64,000 nucleotides of DNA from Selaginella moellendorffii. Lineage: Eukaryota; Streptophyta; Lycopodiopsida; Selaginellales; Selaginellaceae. This document shows, in pieces, positions 53,127 to 64,000 of the stretch (positions are counted from its first letter, which is position 1; each line of letters begins with the position of its first letter). The position numbers were made by a program, and so were the translations under genes. The notes under the pieces were generated by a model. It saw only the letters and a list, made by a program, of their open reading frames with translations. It had not been told where the DNA came from and did no database searches. Location of the stretch: positions 313,851 through 377,850 of the forward strand of contig NW_003314379.1 in the NCBI RefSeq assembly GCF_000143415.4. The letters are read 5' to 3'.

Positions 53127-56100
53127 ATTTGGTATCGGAGCTGTTCCTTAGTCCGACTTTTATTGGTGCTCAAGTATATCACCACTAGTGTTGGCATCGA
53201 AAGGTCCGAGGAGTGGGCCTATCCTTGAGGAGTAGCAAGTCGGGAAGACATGGCTCTCCATTACAGTTCATGTGTGAACTTGTAGACGAGGTGGTGGATA
53301 GAAAAGGGCCAATAATGGAACGACTTTGGGATCTTGGGAACAGTGCAAGGTTTTCCTCATTGAGTTGAGGATGTGATCCGGATGAGCATTTGTCTCAGCA
53401 AATTGGCTAAGGTTGTTGTGGTAAACAACTAAAGTTAGGATCACGGGAAAGATAGAGACTCCAAAACAATAAAGGAGTCACAAGATTATCCTCATATATT
53501 TGAGGTTGGTGCTCATGAATGTGAGACTAGAGGTAATGACCGTGGGAGGTCAAATACGGAAGAGGACTCAAGTCCTTGAAATGGTAGCCGGGGCTACCTT
53601 TAATAAATGCTGGAACAACCCAAGGAGTTAGGGGTGTACTTAGAGATGAGTTGGTATTCTCATCACATGGACAAGTAGTCCTAAGGGGCAAAGGTTGCCC
53701 ACAGAGAACAAAATCAAGTGTCAGAGTAACACTTGTGAAAATAGTCCTTTTGAGTAGGACAGGAATGCAAGAAGTGTATTCCAGTGAGCTAGTGCCTCAC
53801 AAGTAGGACCTTACAGGTCTGTGGATTAACCAAGTCCAAAACTGCTAGACGACTCAAGTAGAGTCAAGAGATGGTCCTAAAAGGACTGATGGAAGCATTT
53901 GGACTGAGGTGTGTTGTACCCCACAAAGGATGGGGGGGGATCATAAAATCCAAGGATGAGAACAGAGGGTATCTCATCGATGGCAAAATGTGCCATGCTA
54001 AAGTTATGGGAAAGGTGTTCCCAGAAGAAAACAACTTTGACACAAAGTTGTGTGTGACCTCTATGGTGCAGTGCTAACGGATGGTTGGCATGAGAAAGAG
54101 CGGTGTTGGTCTTGGCAAAGACTTAAACACGAAGGGGAAGTGTCATAGAGGTAGGCTCGTGGAGCCGATGGTGTGGAGACACCAAATGTGCCAAAGTGTG
54201 ATACCTTGAGGCTATGTTGGTGGGTTCATGAGAACCCCTTGCCAAAGGAATCCCAATGGAAATGGGAATGGCATAGCCTAAGCTGCAGAGCATGCAGTTG
54301 GAGTGTGGTGACCCAGATAATGATGGAGGTGTGAAAGCACCAAGCAATGAGTTGTAGGACTTGACAACTATGAGGCAACTAAGCAAGAGGTGCAAAATAA
54401 CTGGTTAAACGGGTAGAAGGTAGCTACCCAAGACTTCTAGCATAGGGAAGTCGGATATACCCTTACGGGGGATAAGTTGCTTATGTTGCGATATAGTAAG
54501 TCAATGTCATAAAAGGAAATACTCATTGTCAAGAAAGCCATCATTGGGACACCCGAACACTCTAGAACACCAGAAGATGGTGTTTGATGTCACGAGGGCA
54601 ATGGATAAAGCCCAAGGGACTAAGTCCCTAGCGAATGATGGATAGAAGATGCTATCCAAATGTCCAAGGTTGCAGAGACAGGAGAGGACTGTCTACCCGA
54701 GTTGGACAAAGCCAAAAATGGAATTTTGGCAAGGCTAGTGATGGGCATGTAAAGGCCCATAAGCAACAATGTAATCCCAGTGTGTGGGATTATAAGGTGA
54801 GCATACCCGGATTGAGGAACCACTCCCTGGGCTATTGGGTAGGTTCATCCCTAAGAATACTTGCTAAGGCATGATAGAAAGTGCAAAGCTATCCTCCTGG
54901 TCTTGAGGAGAATGACCGAAGGAAAGGTGTGAAGCCAAAAGTAAGAAGTAAGGGGATGGAACTGAACCATAGAAATCAAAGGGCATATCCAACAGTGGTT
55001 ATGAAAGTTGGGAGTGGAGAATCAAGAGGGTGCTCGAGGATGTTGTTGCTAGCAACCGTGATGCCATGGAGAGTCTAAAATATGGAATTGTCCATGTTAG
55101 ACTATATGGCAACTATAAAGCTTGCGAAAAGGGAGGCCTTAGCAAGCTGAGGGACAGAGTTCCTTCAAGGTTCCCAAAGACGATTCTAGGTAGCGTAGTA
55201 CCTAGAAAGGCCGAGTGTAAATGGTTCATGGAATGCGCGAAATCAGAGTGGCGCAGCAGAAGCGTGGTCTTGAAGCTTGCCATGAGGCAAGGTTATCAAG
55301 GTTAGGGAAGTAGTTCCCGAGTGTTCAAAGAAAGGGCTTTGAACGAAAGTCAATGGTCAAGGACTTTCACGCTTATGCAGGAACCATGTTACAGTGGTCG
55401 GAGGACTTGCCAAGTGAGATTGGCACGTCGGGGGAACAAAGACCCTAGTTGAAGGTGATAACTTCAAAAAGGGGTGGGCCATGGGGCCGAGCATGGAGGA
55501 GTCCATGCATGATCACAAACATGTCAAGTGAGAGGACTTGGCAGTGTGGAGGAACTAGGTTCCTAAGCTGTGATCTGTAGCGCGCTTTAAAAATAGGTTG
55601 GTGCACCGGCGTGGGGAGTCACGCCAGGCATCTTGTGTGATGCCGTCCGTAGATGCATATACGGAGGTTGGGTTCGAGTCCCAACCCTCTAGTGCTTGGG
55701 TTCGAGTCCCAAATCACTAGGGCGTGGTGATGGTTTGGAATATGAGGACACTCATATTTCGGTGGTCATGGACTCTCAGTGGGGAGACTGGTTTGGGCAC
55801 ACCGCCAAACGAGGGATGCCTCGGAGTCGTGATGCACGGTTAGATTGCTTAGTGTGAAAGCTCGGCATATCTAACTTGAACGCTTTGGTGCACGTGGCAC
55901 CAAGGACGTGGTGAGTGAGATGGGGACACCTAATCTCAGTTGCTATGGACCCTTGGCCGGAAGGGCTGGCTTGGGCGCACCGCCAAGTGTGGGGGATGCC
56001 CCCGGGGTCGTAGTTAACAAGTTAAAGGTCTGGAAGACCTAGTACCTATTGGCAAACCTGTTAAGGTGTCGAGGTGAGATCACTAGGTGATCTTGTGGCT

Positions 56101-57186
56101 AAATAAGGACAAGGTCCTTGTTTGGGCTAAGGAATAAGGTTCCTAGTTCAAAGTGTTGATTTGAACTATTGATGATGGTGTGGCTTGGTCAAGGTGACCA
56201 AGTGGGAAAAGCACCTTAGGGAAATGAGCTATGTCATTGCGATGGCATAGTGTGTCTAAGGAAAGTAGTCTCTAAAAAGACCCATGGGAGGGTCACAAAG
56301 TTGGGCTGTGGATAGAGCCCACTGCAGAAGATGCTAAAAGAGACTTACTAGGGGTGAACACCCTAGTCTTGGCAAAGTAGAGCCTTTGCTATGGAATCAA
56401 AAGAATACCTCAAGGAGGAAGGTAGAGATTCAGTGTTGCTTGGTGCAACAATCAACAGATAGGAGCAAAAGATGAGTGGCCAAAATAGGGCTGTGGAATC
56501 CCTTGGAAGGAATCCAAGTGGCAAAGTTAGGCGAGGAACACTAATGTGTTGGACGCTAACAAATTGTGGGAAAGGAAGCGAGTTTCCAAGGATGGATTCC
56601 AAATTGCTCCGGTTTGGCGAAAACGGGAAGCTCCGAGGGAGGGAGCGGTAAAGTAGCCAAATGATAGGGCCATGGACAGCCCTAAAACAAAGTATGATAA
56701 CTGGAACTTAGTGCCCAAGGTGGCACGAAATAGAAGAGAGGATGATGGTGCCCTCAAGTAAAGAACTTCCTAGGATGAGGGAGTGGAGTTTCACAATATG
56801 TGCAATGCAAGGTGTTGGAGACACCTAAGGAATTGACTTCCAGAAGTCAAAGAGTAAAAGTTCCAAGGTGCAAACGTTCAATCAATGGAAATTGAGACTA
56901 CTCGAGAAGGAGTAGTGGGATTGACTTAGAGAAGGGTCTCTAAAAGGTTTAGCAAGAACTAAATCAATAAAAGGAGAGAACCACTGCATGTGGTCTAATC
57001 AGTCTCTAAGTTGGAGAGACTACCCTCCTTAGAGGATGGGCAAGGCATGGTGAGCCTTCAATGTCAAACCATTGACGAATATTGGCTAGGTGCCAAGGAT
57101 GGAAATGGTAACACATGCGAGTGTTACTTTATAAAATGGTTTACCGTTCGATGAGAACATCGAACTTCGTCTATGGGTGGTGGAGT
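53127..57186 (+). other. A1' interior, non-coding
   Basis: Reverse-complement equivalent of the A1 interior. T-arm-like hairpins at 55667-55685 and 55695-55713. About 100-bp related blocks at 55735-55830 and 55905-56010 (gacacctaat...gggatgcccc type) resemble the 3' noncoding part of D and B. Ends with atgggtggtggagt at the PPT position. No coding frame. Confidence 0.8.
53130..53141 (+). promoter_or_regulatory. A1' primer-binding site
   Basis: TGGTATCGGAGC three bases after the LTR end; identical to the PBS of element B. Confidence 0.85.
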
Positions 57187-58972
57187 TGTGAGACACAAAA
57201 TCCCTAGGCCCCAAAGTGGAGCTGGAAGGGCGCCACGTGGTAGTGGCCGAGGCGAAAGCCAAACGAGCGTAACACGTTTGGACTAAAAGCTCCGACTTGA
57301 AAGGTCGAGAGCGGGAGTGGAACTCCCAACAAAGTGCTCGAGGAACGAGCACGAAGCGAGCAATAAGCGAGGCTCCAAAAAGGGACCCAAAGGGACCAAC
57401 ACATGACACGTGGAAGTGTCCGAGATGGACCCGAGATGGAGTCCAAGGTGGAGTCCGAGGTGGACCCGAGATGGACCCGATATGGAGTCCGAGATGGAGT
57501 CCGAGATGGAGTCCGAGATGGGACCCGAGATGGAGTCCGAGATGGGACCCGAGATGGAGTCCGAGATGGACCCGAGATGGAGTCCGAGATGGAGTCCGAG
57601 GTGGAGTCCGAGGTGGAGTTCGAGGTGGACCCGAGATGGACCCGATGGAGTCCGAGGTGGAGTCCGAGGTGGACCCGAGATGGACCCGATATGGAGTCCG
57701 AGATGGAGTCCGAGATGGGACCCGAGATGGAGTCCGAGATGGGACCCGAGATGGAGTCCGAGATGGACCCAAGATGGAGTCCGAGATGGAGTCCGAGTTG
57801 GAGTCCGAGATGGACCCGAGATGGAGTCCAAAGTCGAGACCGGGACCAAGACCGAGACCGGGACCGAGACCGAGACCGAGATCGGGACCGAGACCGAGAC
57901 CGAGGCCGAGCCCAAGTCCGAGTCCGAGTCCGAATCCGAGTCCGAGTCCGAGTCCGAGTCCGAGTCCGGAGCCTGAGAGGGTGAAAGCCCAAAGCGTTCG
58001 TCTCCCAGACCCTGGGGGGTTTGGTGAGCTCCAAAAGTATAGTAGGGGGAGGACTGCAGTGGAGCCAGTTTGGCCAGGAAAGGCCAGTTTGGCCCAGGAA
58101 GGCCGGACCCAGTGTTGGGTGATGAGCTGCCCACTGGGAAGTCCAAGACTAGAGTGAACACGGACCGACAAGCGGGGTAGCTTGGTGAAGTGTTCAAGAG
58201 CCGGCTCTAGTTCCCCCGGGAGATCGACTGGCCGATGCTCCCAGTCCAAGTGTGGGTGGCACTACCTACTTGGATACCAGGCGTGGCTCAATGGAACCTC
58301 GCTCTAAGCCCATGGCTAGAGCACCTAAAGGCGATAGGTGGGGAGAGTACCCAGGTGGCTCGCGTAAGGCCACGGTGTTCCGAAATGTTGTCCCAAAGGC
58401 CCAGGCTGTGGAAAGGAAGGGGAGCAGTCCTCTGGAGCAGTGACCAAGGATGCAGTCATGTGGTGAGGAAGTCCCAGAGGACCATGGGACTTAGTGGTCG
58501 GGCCTGTGGGCCTCGATCCAGTGGCAGTGTTGGCAAACACGGCCAAGGGCAGAAAGGGACTTAGTGGGGACTGACAGAGGGATATTGGGGAAGGCTATTC
58601 CCCTTGTCGGTGGGCATCCTAAGGATGCTAAGGAGTGGATCTGAGATGACCACTCACGGATGGTTTGCCTAGTCTTGGAGAGCCAAGATTGGGATGCAAG
58701 TGGTATTGGACTACCAGTGTGGCAAAGGTGATTGGGCATGGCCTTAGCGTAACGGGCTGCCATGTCGGTGGTACCTTTGAGTGTCGGTCATGTGATCGGA
58801 CACGTGGAGCACTTGGACCAAGTGCAAATGTTGAGTGGCATGGATGCCATTCTCAGGGCTAGCAAGTCCCAAGTCCTGGATTGGACTTATGGAGGTTGTG
58901 AATGAGACTCCTCCAAGTGGTCGGAGGTGTGGTTAAGTGACTAAAGTAGAATGGAAAATTTAGTCGCTTACA
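57187..58972 (+). repeat. A1' 3' LTR
   Basis: Matches 51189-53126, with a shorter array (57420-57965). Confidence 0.9.
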
Positions 58973-58977
58973 TCCAC

Positions 58978-59678
58978 CTCGGACTCCATATCGGGTCCAT
59001 CTCGGACTCCACCTCAGACTCCATATCGGGTCCATCTCGGACTCCATCTCGAACTCCATTTTGGGTCCATCTCGGGTCCACCTCGGACTCCACCTCGAGC
59101 TCCATATTGGGTCCATCTCGGACTCCATCTCGGGTCCATCTCGGACTCCATCTCGGACTCCACCTCGGACTCCATATCGGGTCCATCTCGGACTCCATAT
59201 CGGGTCCATCTCGGACTCCATTTTGGGTCCATCTCGGGTCCACCTCAGACACTTCCACGTGTCATGTGTTGGTCCTTTTGGGTCCCTTTTTGGAGCCTCG
59301 CCTATGGCTCGCTTCGTGCTCACCTCGAGCTCCATATTGGGTCCATCTCGGACTCCATCTCGGGTCCATCTCGGACTCCACCTCGGACTCCATATCGGGT
59401 CCATCTCGGACTCCATTTTGGGTCCATCTCGGGTCCACCTCAGACACTTCCACGTGTCATGTGTTGGTCCTTTTGGGTCCCTTTTTGGAGCCTCGCCTAT
59501 GGCTCGCTTCGTGCTCATTCCTCGAGCACTTCGTTGGGAGTTCCACTCCCGCTCTTGACTTTTTCAAGTCGGAGCTTTTGGTCCAAACGTGTTACACTCG
59601 TTTGGCTCTCGCTTCGGCCACTACCACGTGGCGCCCTTTCCGGCTCTACTTTGGGGCCTAGGGATTTTGTGTCTCACA
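58978..59678 (-). repeat. A1 right LTR (5' LTR), second part
   Basis: Continues the array exactly where 51188 stops, once one tccac is removed. It has an extra duplication of about 200 bp: the segment from cacctcgagctccatattgg to gcttcgtgctc appears at about 59091-59321 and again at 59322-59516, including the acacttccacgtgtcatg block. Ends TCTCACA, then ctgag. Confidence 0.85.
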
Positions 59679-59683
59679 CTGAG

Positions 59684-60256
59684 TTTGGACTTCCCGGGAG
59701 GTCACCCAGCCTAGTACTATTCAAACCCAAGGACGCTTAACCCCAAATATCCCAAGACCCTTAACCGATTGGAAAAGGGGGTGCACTCTTGTTCATAAGC
59801 CCTTTCCCTCTATATTTGAACCCCAACAGATCGTCTCTCGAGTCGTTCCCTTTTGTTGCTTACAATCCACCACGCTTCCCTGCAAGTTCACGCCCTCGTG
59901 AACGGAAGCTGAGAGCTGTAGCTCTCCCGAGAGCCCCGTTCTCTTGACACCCTACCCCTCGGGTCGAGCCCAGCGGGAGCAAACTGAACCAGCCAGATGT
60001 CAATCAACATGTGGTGTGATTCCCCTAGCCAACCAACAGAGTCGGACCTGAGACCCCTCTGATACCAAATGTAAGCTCCTGAGTTTGGACTTCCCGGGAG
60101 GTCACCCAGCCCAGTACTATTCAAACCTAAGAACGCTTAACTCCAACTATCCCAAGACCCTTAACCGATTGGAAAAGGGGGTGCACTCTTTGTCATTTTG
60201 GTCATGCTTTTGGGGATCCTTTAGCCTACGACACCTCGGGGAGTCGATTCCTTACA
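59684..60256 (-). repeat. Element B right LTR (5' LTR), second part
   Basis: Completes the 587-bp LTR begun at 43953: LTRa to 59864, middle part 59865-60069 with PBS-like cctctgatacca, LTRb 60070-60256. Followed by the target duplication tcctg. Confidence 0.9.
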
Positions 60257-60261
60257 TCCTG

Positions 60262-61080
60262 GTCTTCTTGATTTGTCTTCACAATTTTTTTGGGATGTTC
60301 TTGAGTGTCTTGTTTGTAGACTCTACTTGACTATTGCCTTGAGGGTAGTACGGTGTTGAAGCCTTGTGCTTGATCATAAATTCTTAAGTTAGAATCTTGA
60401 TGGTTTCATTGATGAAGTGTGTTCTCAATCTGTGACAAGTTCTCGAAGCAAGCTATATCTTGTGATGGTATTTTCGTAGATGAACTTTGCTATGTTTTTT
60501 GTTATTGCAATTTTCATTAGTTGAGCTTCGGCCCATTTTGTCATATAGTTAGTTGCTATGAGGATGTGTTTGTTTTGCTTGGAGCTTGTTACTAATGGTC
60601 CAATGAAGTCAAGTCCCCATCATTGAAATGGTTCCAGTGGTGTTGTTGGATGAAGCTTTTGAATTTGTTTCTAGTGCATCCTTGGTTTGCTGACAAATGT
60701 CACATTCTTGATAAAATTTTGCTAAGTCGTGCCATTTTGCTTACAAAATCTTGTGAGCTGTGATTTCTTTTGTGAAGTGGCCTCTTGCTTGTTTATAATG
60801 GGCTTCTTTGAGTAGATCTTGAGTTTTTTCAGTTTGTACATCTTCATAATATGTTGTCTCGTCCTTTTTTGTATAATCTTCCTCCCACAATTGAATATGG
60901 ATTTGTCCTCAAGACAAATTGTTTACGGTGATTAGAGGTGGAGTATCAACTTGGTATTGTTGATGTTGTGAGATAGTAGTAGATGTTATTTGTCTATGTT
61001 GGTGATGTGTGCATGTGAAGTATGTTAAAATCAAGAAAGTCATCTATGTTATATTTTGATTGTTCACCTGTTGTAATGTG
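60262..61080 (-). pseudogene. Element H integrase, N-terminal part
   Basis: The minus strand has many stops and frameshifts. Recognisable pieces include PIRSIVGGRLYKKG-like and HPKKIVKTNQEDQD just before the element B insertion. The region lies between H RNase H and the H integrase C-terminus. Identification rests largely on this position and on the exact rejoining across B. Confidence 0.5.
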
Positions 61081-61520
61081 GCTAAGGTGGTCAACTTGTT
61101 CATATTATTTGTCTAGTTTGTGAATAATCTCGAAGTTGTATTTTTGAAATAGTAAGAACCATTGGGAAATTGTACCCATGAGGATAGTTTTATTGAAGAG
61201 GTGTAAAAGTGCTTTGTGGTCACACATGATCTTAACTTTGGTACCGAGTAGGTAATGTTGAAACTTTTGTAATGCATAAACCATTCTTAAAGCTTCTTTT
61301 TCAATGGTGGTGTAGTTCATCTCAGCTGAGTTGAGTCTTTGACTAGCATAGTAGATTGGTCAGTCTTTGAGATTTTGTTGTTATTGAGAAAGTATTGTTC
61401 CAATGGCGTAATCGGAGGCATCAACTTGTGTATTGAAGTCTTTATACCAGTTTGGTTGGGCAAGTATTGGAGCTCTTGTTAAGGAATTCTTGAGCATGTC
61501 AAATGCTTGTTGATAGTCTT
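61081..61520 (-). pseudogene. Element H RNase H
   Basis: Minus frame: FNTQVDASDYAIGTILSQ (active-site D), ASQRLNSAEMNYTTIEKEAL (active-site E), FQHYLLGTKVKIMCDHKAL, then QWFLLFQKYNFEIIHK. Typical Gypsy RNase H order. Stops are present near 61370. Confidence 0.8.
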
Positions 61521-62452
61521 GAGTCTAGTTGTAGATATGATTTTTCTTCAAAAGCTCTGTGAGGGGTTTTGCAATCTTCACATAATCTTTGATGAAGCAT
61601 CGATGGTATCCCACTTTGTCAAGGAAGGATCGTAGTTTGGTGATGTTTGTTGGATGTTGTATGTTGATGATGGCAAGTGTCTTGGCTTTGTCGATAAGAA
61701 TGTCTTCTTTGCAGACAATATGTTCAAGTAGGATGCTTGATTTGATGAAGAAGGTAGATTTCTCGGGGTTTAAGGCAATGTTGTTCTCTCGACATTTGAT
61801 TGAGCATTTCTCGAGATGTTGGAGATGTTGTTCTTTGCTACTAAAGATGTTGAAGTCATCCATAAAACCTCACATGAAGTCAATATCTCGAAATGTGTTA
61901 GTGATGATTCTTTGAAAAGTAAATAATGCTTTAGAAATACAAAAAAGCATTTGTAGATATAAATAAGCACCCCAAGGACTGATGAAGGCTGTCTTGTGCT
62001 GATCTTCAGGTATAATATAAACTTGATTGTAGCCACTAAAGCCATCAAGAAGTGAATACATTTTGTATCCAACTACTACGTTGAGAATTTCATCAGAGAA
62101 TAGAATTTAGGAATGTGTTTTTTTGGGTTGCATCATTGAAATTTTTGTAGTTGACATAAACTTTGAGTTTGCCACTTTTCTTGAGAATAATGACATGTGG
62201 TGATAGCCATTCCGGGTTTTAAATTGGGTAGATAAAGCTGGCATTCTCAAGTTTGTCAAATTCTTCTTTAACTTTCATTTGTATGTTGGGGTTTATTTGA
62301 TAGGCTGCTTGCTTTCTTGGTATAGTTTGAGGTAGCAATTCAGTGTATGTAGATCTCAAGAGGAATTCCTCGCAAATCTGTATATGATTAAGTGAAAACA
62401 TCTTTGCACTTATCAAGAAGATTGATTGCTTTTGTCTTGAAGTCAAGGTCAA
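61521..62452 (-). pseudogene. Element H reverse transcriptase
   Basis: Minus pieces: TELLPQTIPRKQAAYQINPN, KVKEEFDKLENASFIYP, PEWLSPHVIILKKSGK, YSLLDGFSGYNQVYI, TAFISPWGAYLYLQM, and GFMDDFNIFSS (Y/F-M-D-D catalytic block), then CRENNIALNPEKSTFF. The F-M-D-D-F block and D-G-F-S-G-Y-N-Q identify a non-chromovirus Gypsy type, unlike B and D (Y-I-D-D, D-L-R-S-G-Y). Cut at 62452 by another element. Confidence 0.8.
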
Positions 62453-63560
62453 ACAAACCTAAGTGGAATTAATCCTTCAAATAGTTCCCAAGTACAAACC
62501 AAAGCCCCTATTAGTATTCAAGGAAGTGAATGACTATAAAATGCTGGAGGATTAATTTTATGATATAGAGGATTACTTCCAAGCATTGCAGTTACTGAGC
62601 TCGAAAAGGGTCCCATATGCAAAACCATACTTGGTAGATAATACTATATTTTAGTGGAGAACAATGGAGGCTAATGAAAAACTGGTGGCCATTTGGGAAA
62701 TGATGAAAGCAAGGATTTGTGTAACTTATGTTCTTCCAAATGCTACTCTACATCTAAGGGATAAGTTGAGTAAGCTGAAGTAGATAAAAACCATTCAAGA
62801 GTATAAGAATGCATTCATGGTGAAGAGGATCCCTTCCATGCCTTCATATCAGATTTGAAGACCTAGGGTCAAGACGAGGTGATGCATTGGAACCTAACCA
62901 ACTACAAAAAAGTATTGGATATAGCTATTAAGTTGCATTTCAATTATAACTTGTGAAAAGGGAATAATAGGGTTAAGGTCCATGTTTAGCAAAGGAGCTA
63001 AACCAAGGAGGATATATGGCAACGGGAAATTCAAGAAAAGTTTATCTAACAATGAATCCTTAGGGTTTCAGAAAGGCAAATTCAATGGCTAGTGAGCAAG
63101 TACGTGGGGGAGTCAAGCGAAAAGGGATAAACCCACTAATAAAAAAGCCAAGTCTGTTAGTAGCATGGGAAATAACATATGCTTCAACTACGGTGAAGTA
63201 TGACATTTTTCAAGAGAATGTCCTTACCTAAAAAAGGCCAGAGTCAATGTGGTCAATAAATTAGGTGAAATCTAAATTAAGGTACATGATATAGTCCTTA
63301 GTTTAAAGTTACTCATTACATGAGCAACTTTGGTAAAGAATCGTTCGCAACATTTACTAGCCCTCTCAAAGAAGCTTGAATGTAATTTTGTTAAAATTCT
63401 TATTAACACAGGTGCTTTAGATAATTTTGTGGCTACAAATATAATCCGGTAAGCTAAACTAATGGTGTAACAATTGAGTGAACCAAAGACTATAAAGTTT
63501 ATTTAAGATAACCAAAGCACTAATGAGGTATTTCGACAAGCAAGAGTTGAAGGAGACATG
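62453..63560 (+). pseudogene. Element I: decayed chromovirus gag and protease start
   Basis: The plus strand follows D and B closely at DNA level: gtgaatgactataaa (62527), the agtattcaagg-type leader, the gag words of AKSWWRTTEAN (here decayed), the knuckle CFNYGEV followed by TGA and HFSRECPY (second Cys to Tyr), and protease ILINTGALDNFV (Asp to Asn). Strong AT drift. Matching ends at about 63560. Confidence 0.75.
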
Positions 63561-64000
63561 GGTTTATCCTTGAGGAGTAACATATCCAGAGGGCATGACT
63601 CTCCACTTGAGTTCATATGTGAATATGTAAACAATATAGTAAATAGAAAGGGGCTAGTGAGAAAATGACTTTAGGATTTTGGGAATATTAAAAGGTTTCC
63701 CTCAAAGATGTGATCCATATAAATATTTTACTTAGCAAACTAGCTAATGTAATTGTAACAAACAACTATAATTGAGATCACAAGAATGATAGAAACTCTT
63801 AAACAATAAAGGAGTCATAATATTATTTTTATAAGGATGGTGTTCAAAAATTTGAGATTGGAATCGATGACTATATAACAACAAGTACAGATGAGGACAT
63901 ATATCCTTAAAATGGTAGATAAGGCTATTTTTAATAGATTTATTTCTTCTTTTTTCTACCATACTATTATTTTAAAAGTAATAGGAGTATTTTTATTAAT
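63561..64000 (+). repeat. Fragment of A-family interior, runs off the window
   Basis: tttatccttgaggagtaaca, acttgagttcatatgtg and gatgtgatccatataaat match 53215-53640 of A1' in the plus orientation. Joined directly to the gag/protease of element I without an LTR. Confidence 0.7.

Larger units (their letters stand above)
51189..58972 (+). mobile_element. Element A1': complete LARD-like element, plus orientation, nested in A1
   Basis: 7784 bp. LTRs 51189-53126 (1938 bp) and 57187-58972 (1786 bp), TGTGAGACAC...GTCGCTTACA. Perfect duplication tccac at 51184-51188 and 58973-58977. PBS at 53130. The two LTRs look almost identical outside the arrays (only a handful of differences over the last 740 bp), so this is the youngest large insertion in the window. 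Confidence 0.95.
43967..59678 (-). mobile_element. Element A1: LARD-like LTR element, minus orientation, with A1' inside its right LTR
   Basis: Outer termini TGTAAGCG...TGTCTCACA. Target duplication ctgag at 43962-43966 and 59679-59683. Left LTR 43967-45812 (1846 bp), interior 45813-49956 (4144 bp), right LTR 49957-51188 plus 58978-59678 (1933 bp in total). No coding frame in the interior. PBS at 49942-49953. With no protein of its own it must depend on another element for movement. Confidence 0.92.
38113..60256 (-). mobile_element. Element B: chromovirus in minus orientation, split by nested A elements
   Basis: LTRs of 587 bp: left 38113-38699; right 43953-43966 plus 59684-60256, interrupted by A1/A1'. 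Target duplication tcctg at 38108-38112 and 60257-60261. PBS TGGTATCGGAGC (rc of 43939-43950) sits beside the right LTR. The interior (38700-43952) encodes gag, protease, RT, RNase H, integrase and chromodomain, with fewer lesions than element D. Insertion was into the integrase of element H. Confidence 0.92.

Noticed and set aside
57086-58249. Long minus-strand frame of 387 codons
   Set aside because: Antisense to the A1' 3' LTR array; the same composition artefact as in the other LTRs.
61525-61863. Endogenous pararetrovirus (caulimovirus-like) origin for element H
   Set aside because: RNase H is followed by integrase-type sequence (Y-G-x-E-A, W-x-G-P-F), which pararetroviruses lack; a Gypsy element explains it better.

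Overview
The window looks like repeat-rich nuclear DNA of a land plant, most likely a lycophyte such as Selaginella moellendorffii. The plant assignment rests on a GRAS transcription factor of the LISCL type, plant F-box/kelch copies, a GH28 polygalacturonase fragment and chromodomain-bearing Ty3/Gypsy elements. The lycophyte assignment is an inference from very short putative introns (47, 49 and 63 nt) and from the F-box/kelch style; no search was run. I see no intact host gene, no rRNA or tRNA gene and no CRISPR array. One assembly gap of 100 N lies at 22117-22216.

Layout. 1-3420: the tail of a possible TPR (TTC38-like) gene, AT-rich spacer, then a GH28 fragment fused to an F-box-protein fragment. 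3425-22440: a decayed Gypsy element (F) whose gag is split by a large non-coding LTR element (A2). A2 holds a Gypsy fragment (E) in one LTR, a 193-bp solo LTR, and a full chromovirus (D, 9557-17261). The 3' LTR of D carries a 393-bp TRIM. 22475-27050: a truncated A element (A3), another decayed Gypsy (G) and a degenerate small LTR. 27340-32650: the only host-like island, with a kinase-like fragment, a GRAS gene with one in-frame TAG, and an inverted cluster of broken F-box/kelch copies. 33873-34737: a second TRIM. 35040-62452: a decayed Gypsy (H) on the minus strand with an extra ORF downstream of integrase. 62453-64000: a decayed chromovirus gag joined to A-type sequence.

H is split by a 22.1-kb nest. 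Element B, a chromovirus with 587-bp LTRs and TSD TCCTG, sits inside the H integrase. Element A1 (minus, TSD CTGAG) sits inside the right LTR of B. Element A1' (plus, TSD TCCAC), of the same family as A1, sits inside the right LTR of A1. Each layer is proven by matching 5-bp target-site duplications and by host-element sequence that rejoins once the insert is removed. A1 and A1' face each other and form a palindrome with arms of about 7 kb.

Families. A is a LARD-like element: LTRs of 1.8-1.9 kb with 6- and 12-bp tandem arrays, about 4.1 kb of non-coding interior and an initiator-tRNA-Met-type PBS. B and D encode the same chromovirus polyprotein but carry different, partly shared LTRs. Both contain two putative spliceosomal introns (47 and 49 nt) in the integrase/C-terminal part of pol, at identical positions; removing them rejoins conserved motifs. 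A shares LTR and 3'-noncoding blocks with B and D, so this chromovirus is a candidate helper for A. The most unusual features are the intron-bearing chromovirus, the LTR of B that is itself built as a small LTR-PBS-LTR unit, and tRNA T-arm-like hairpin pairs shared by all three families.
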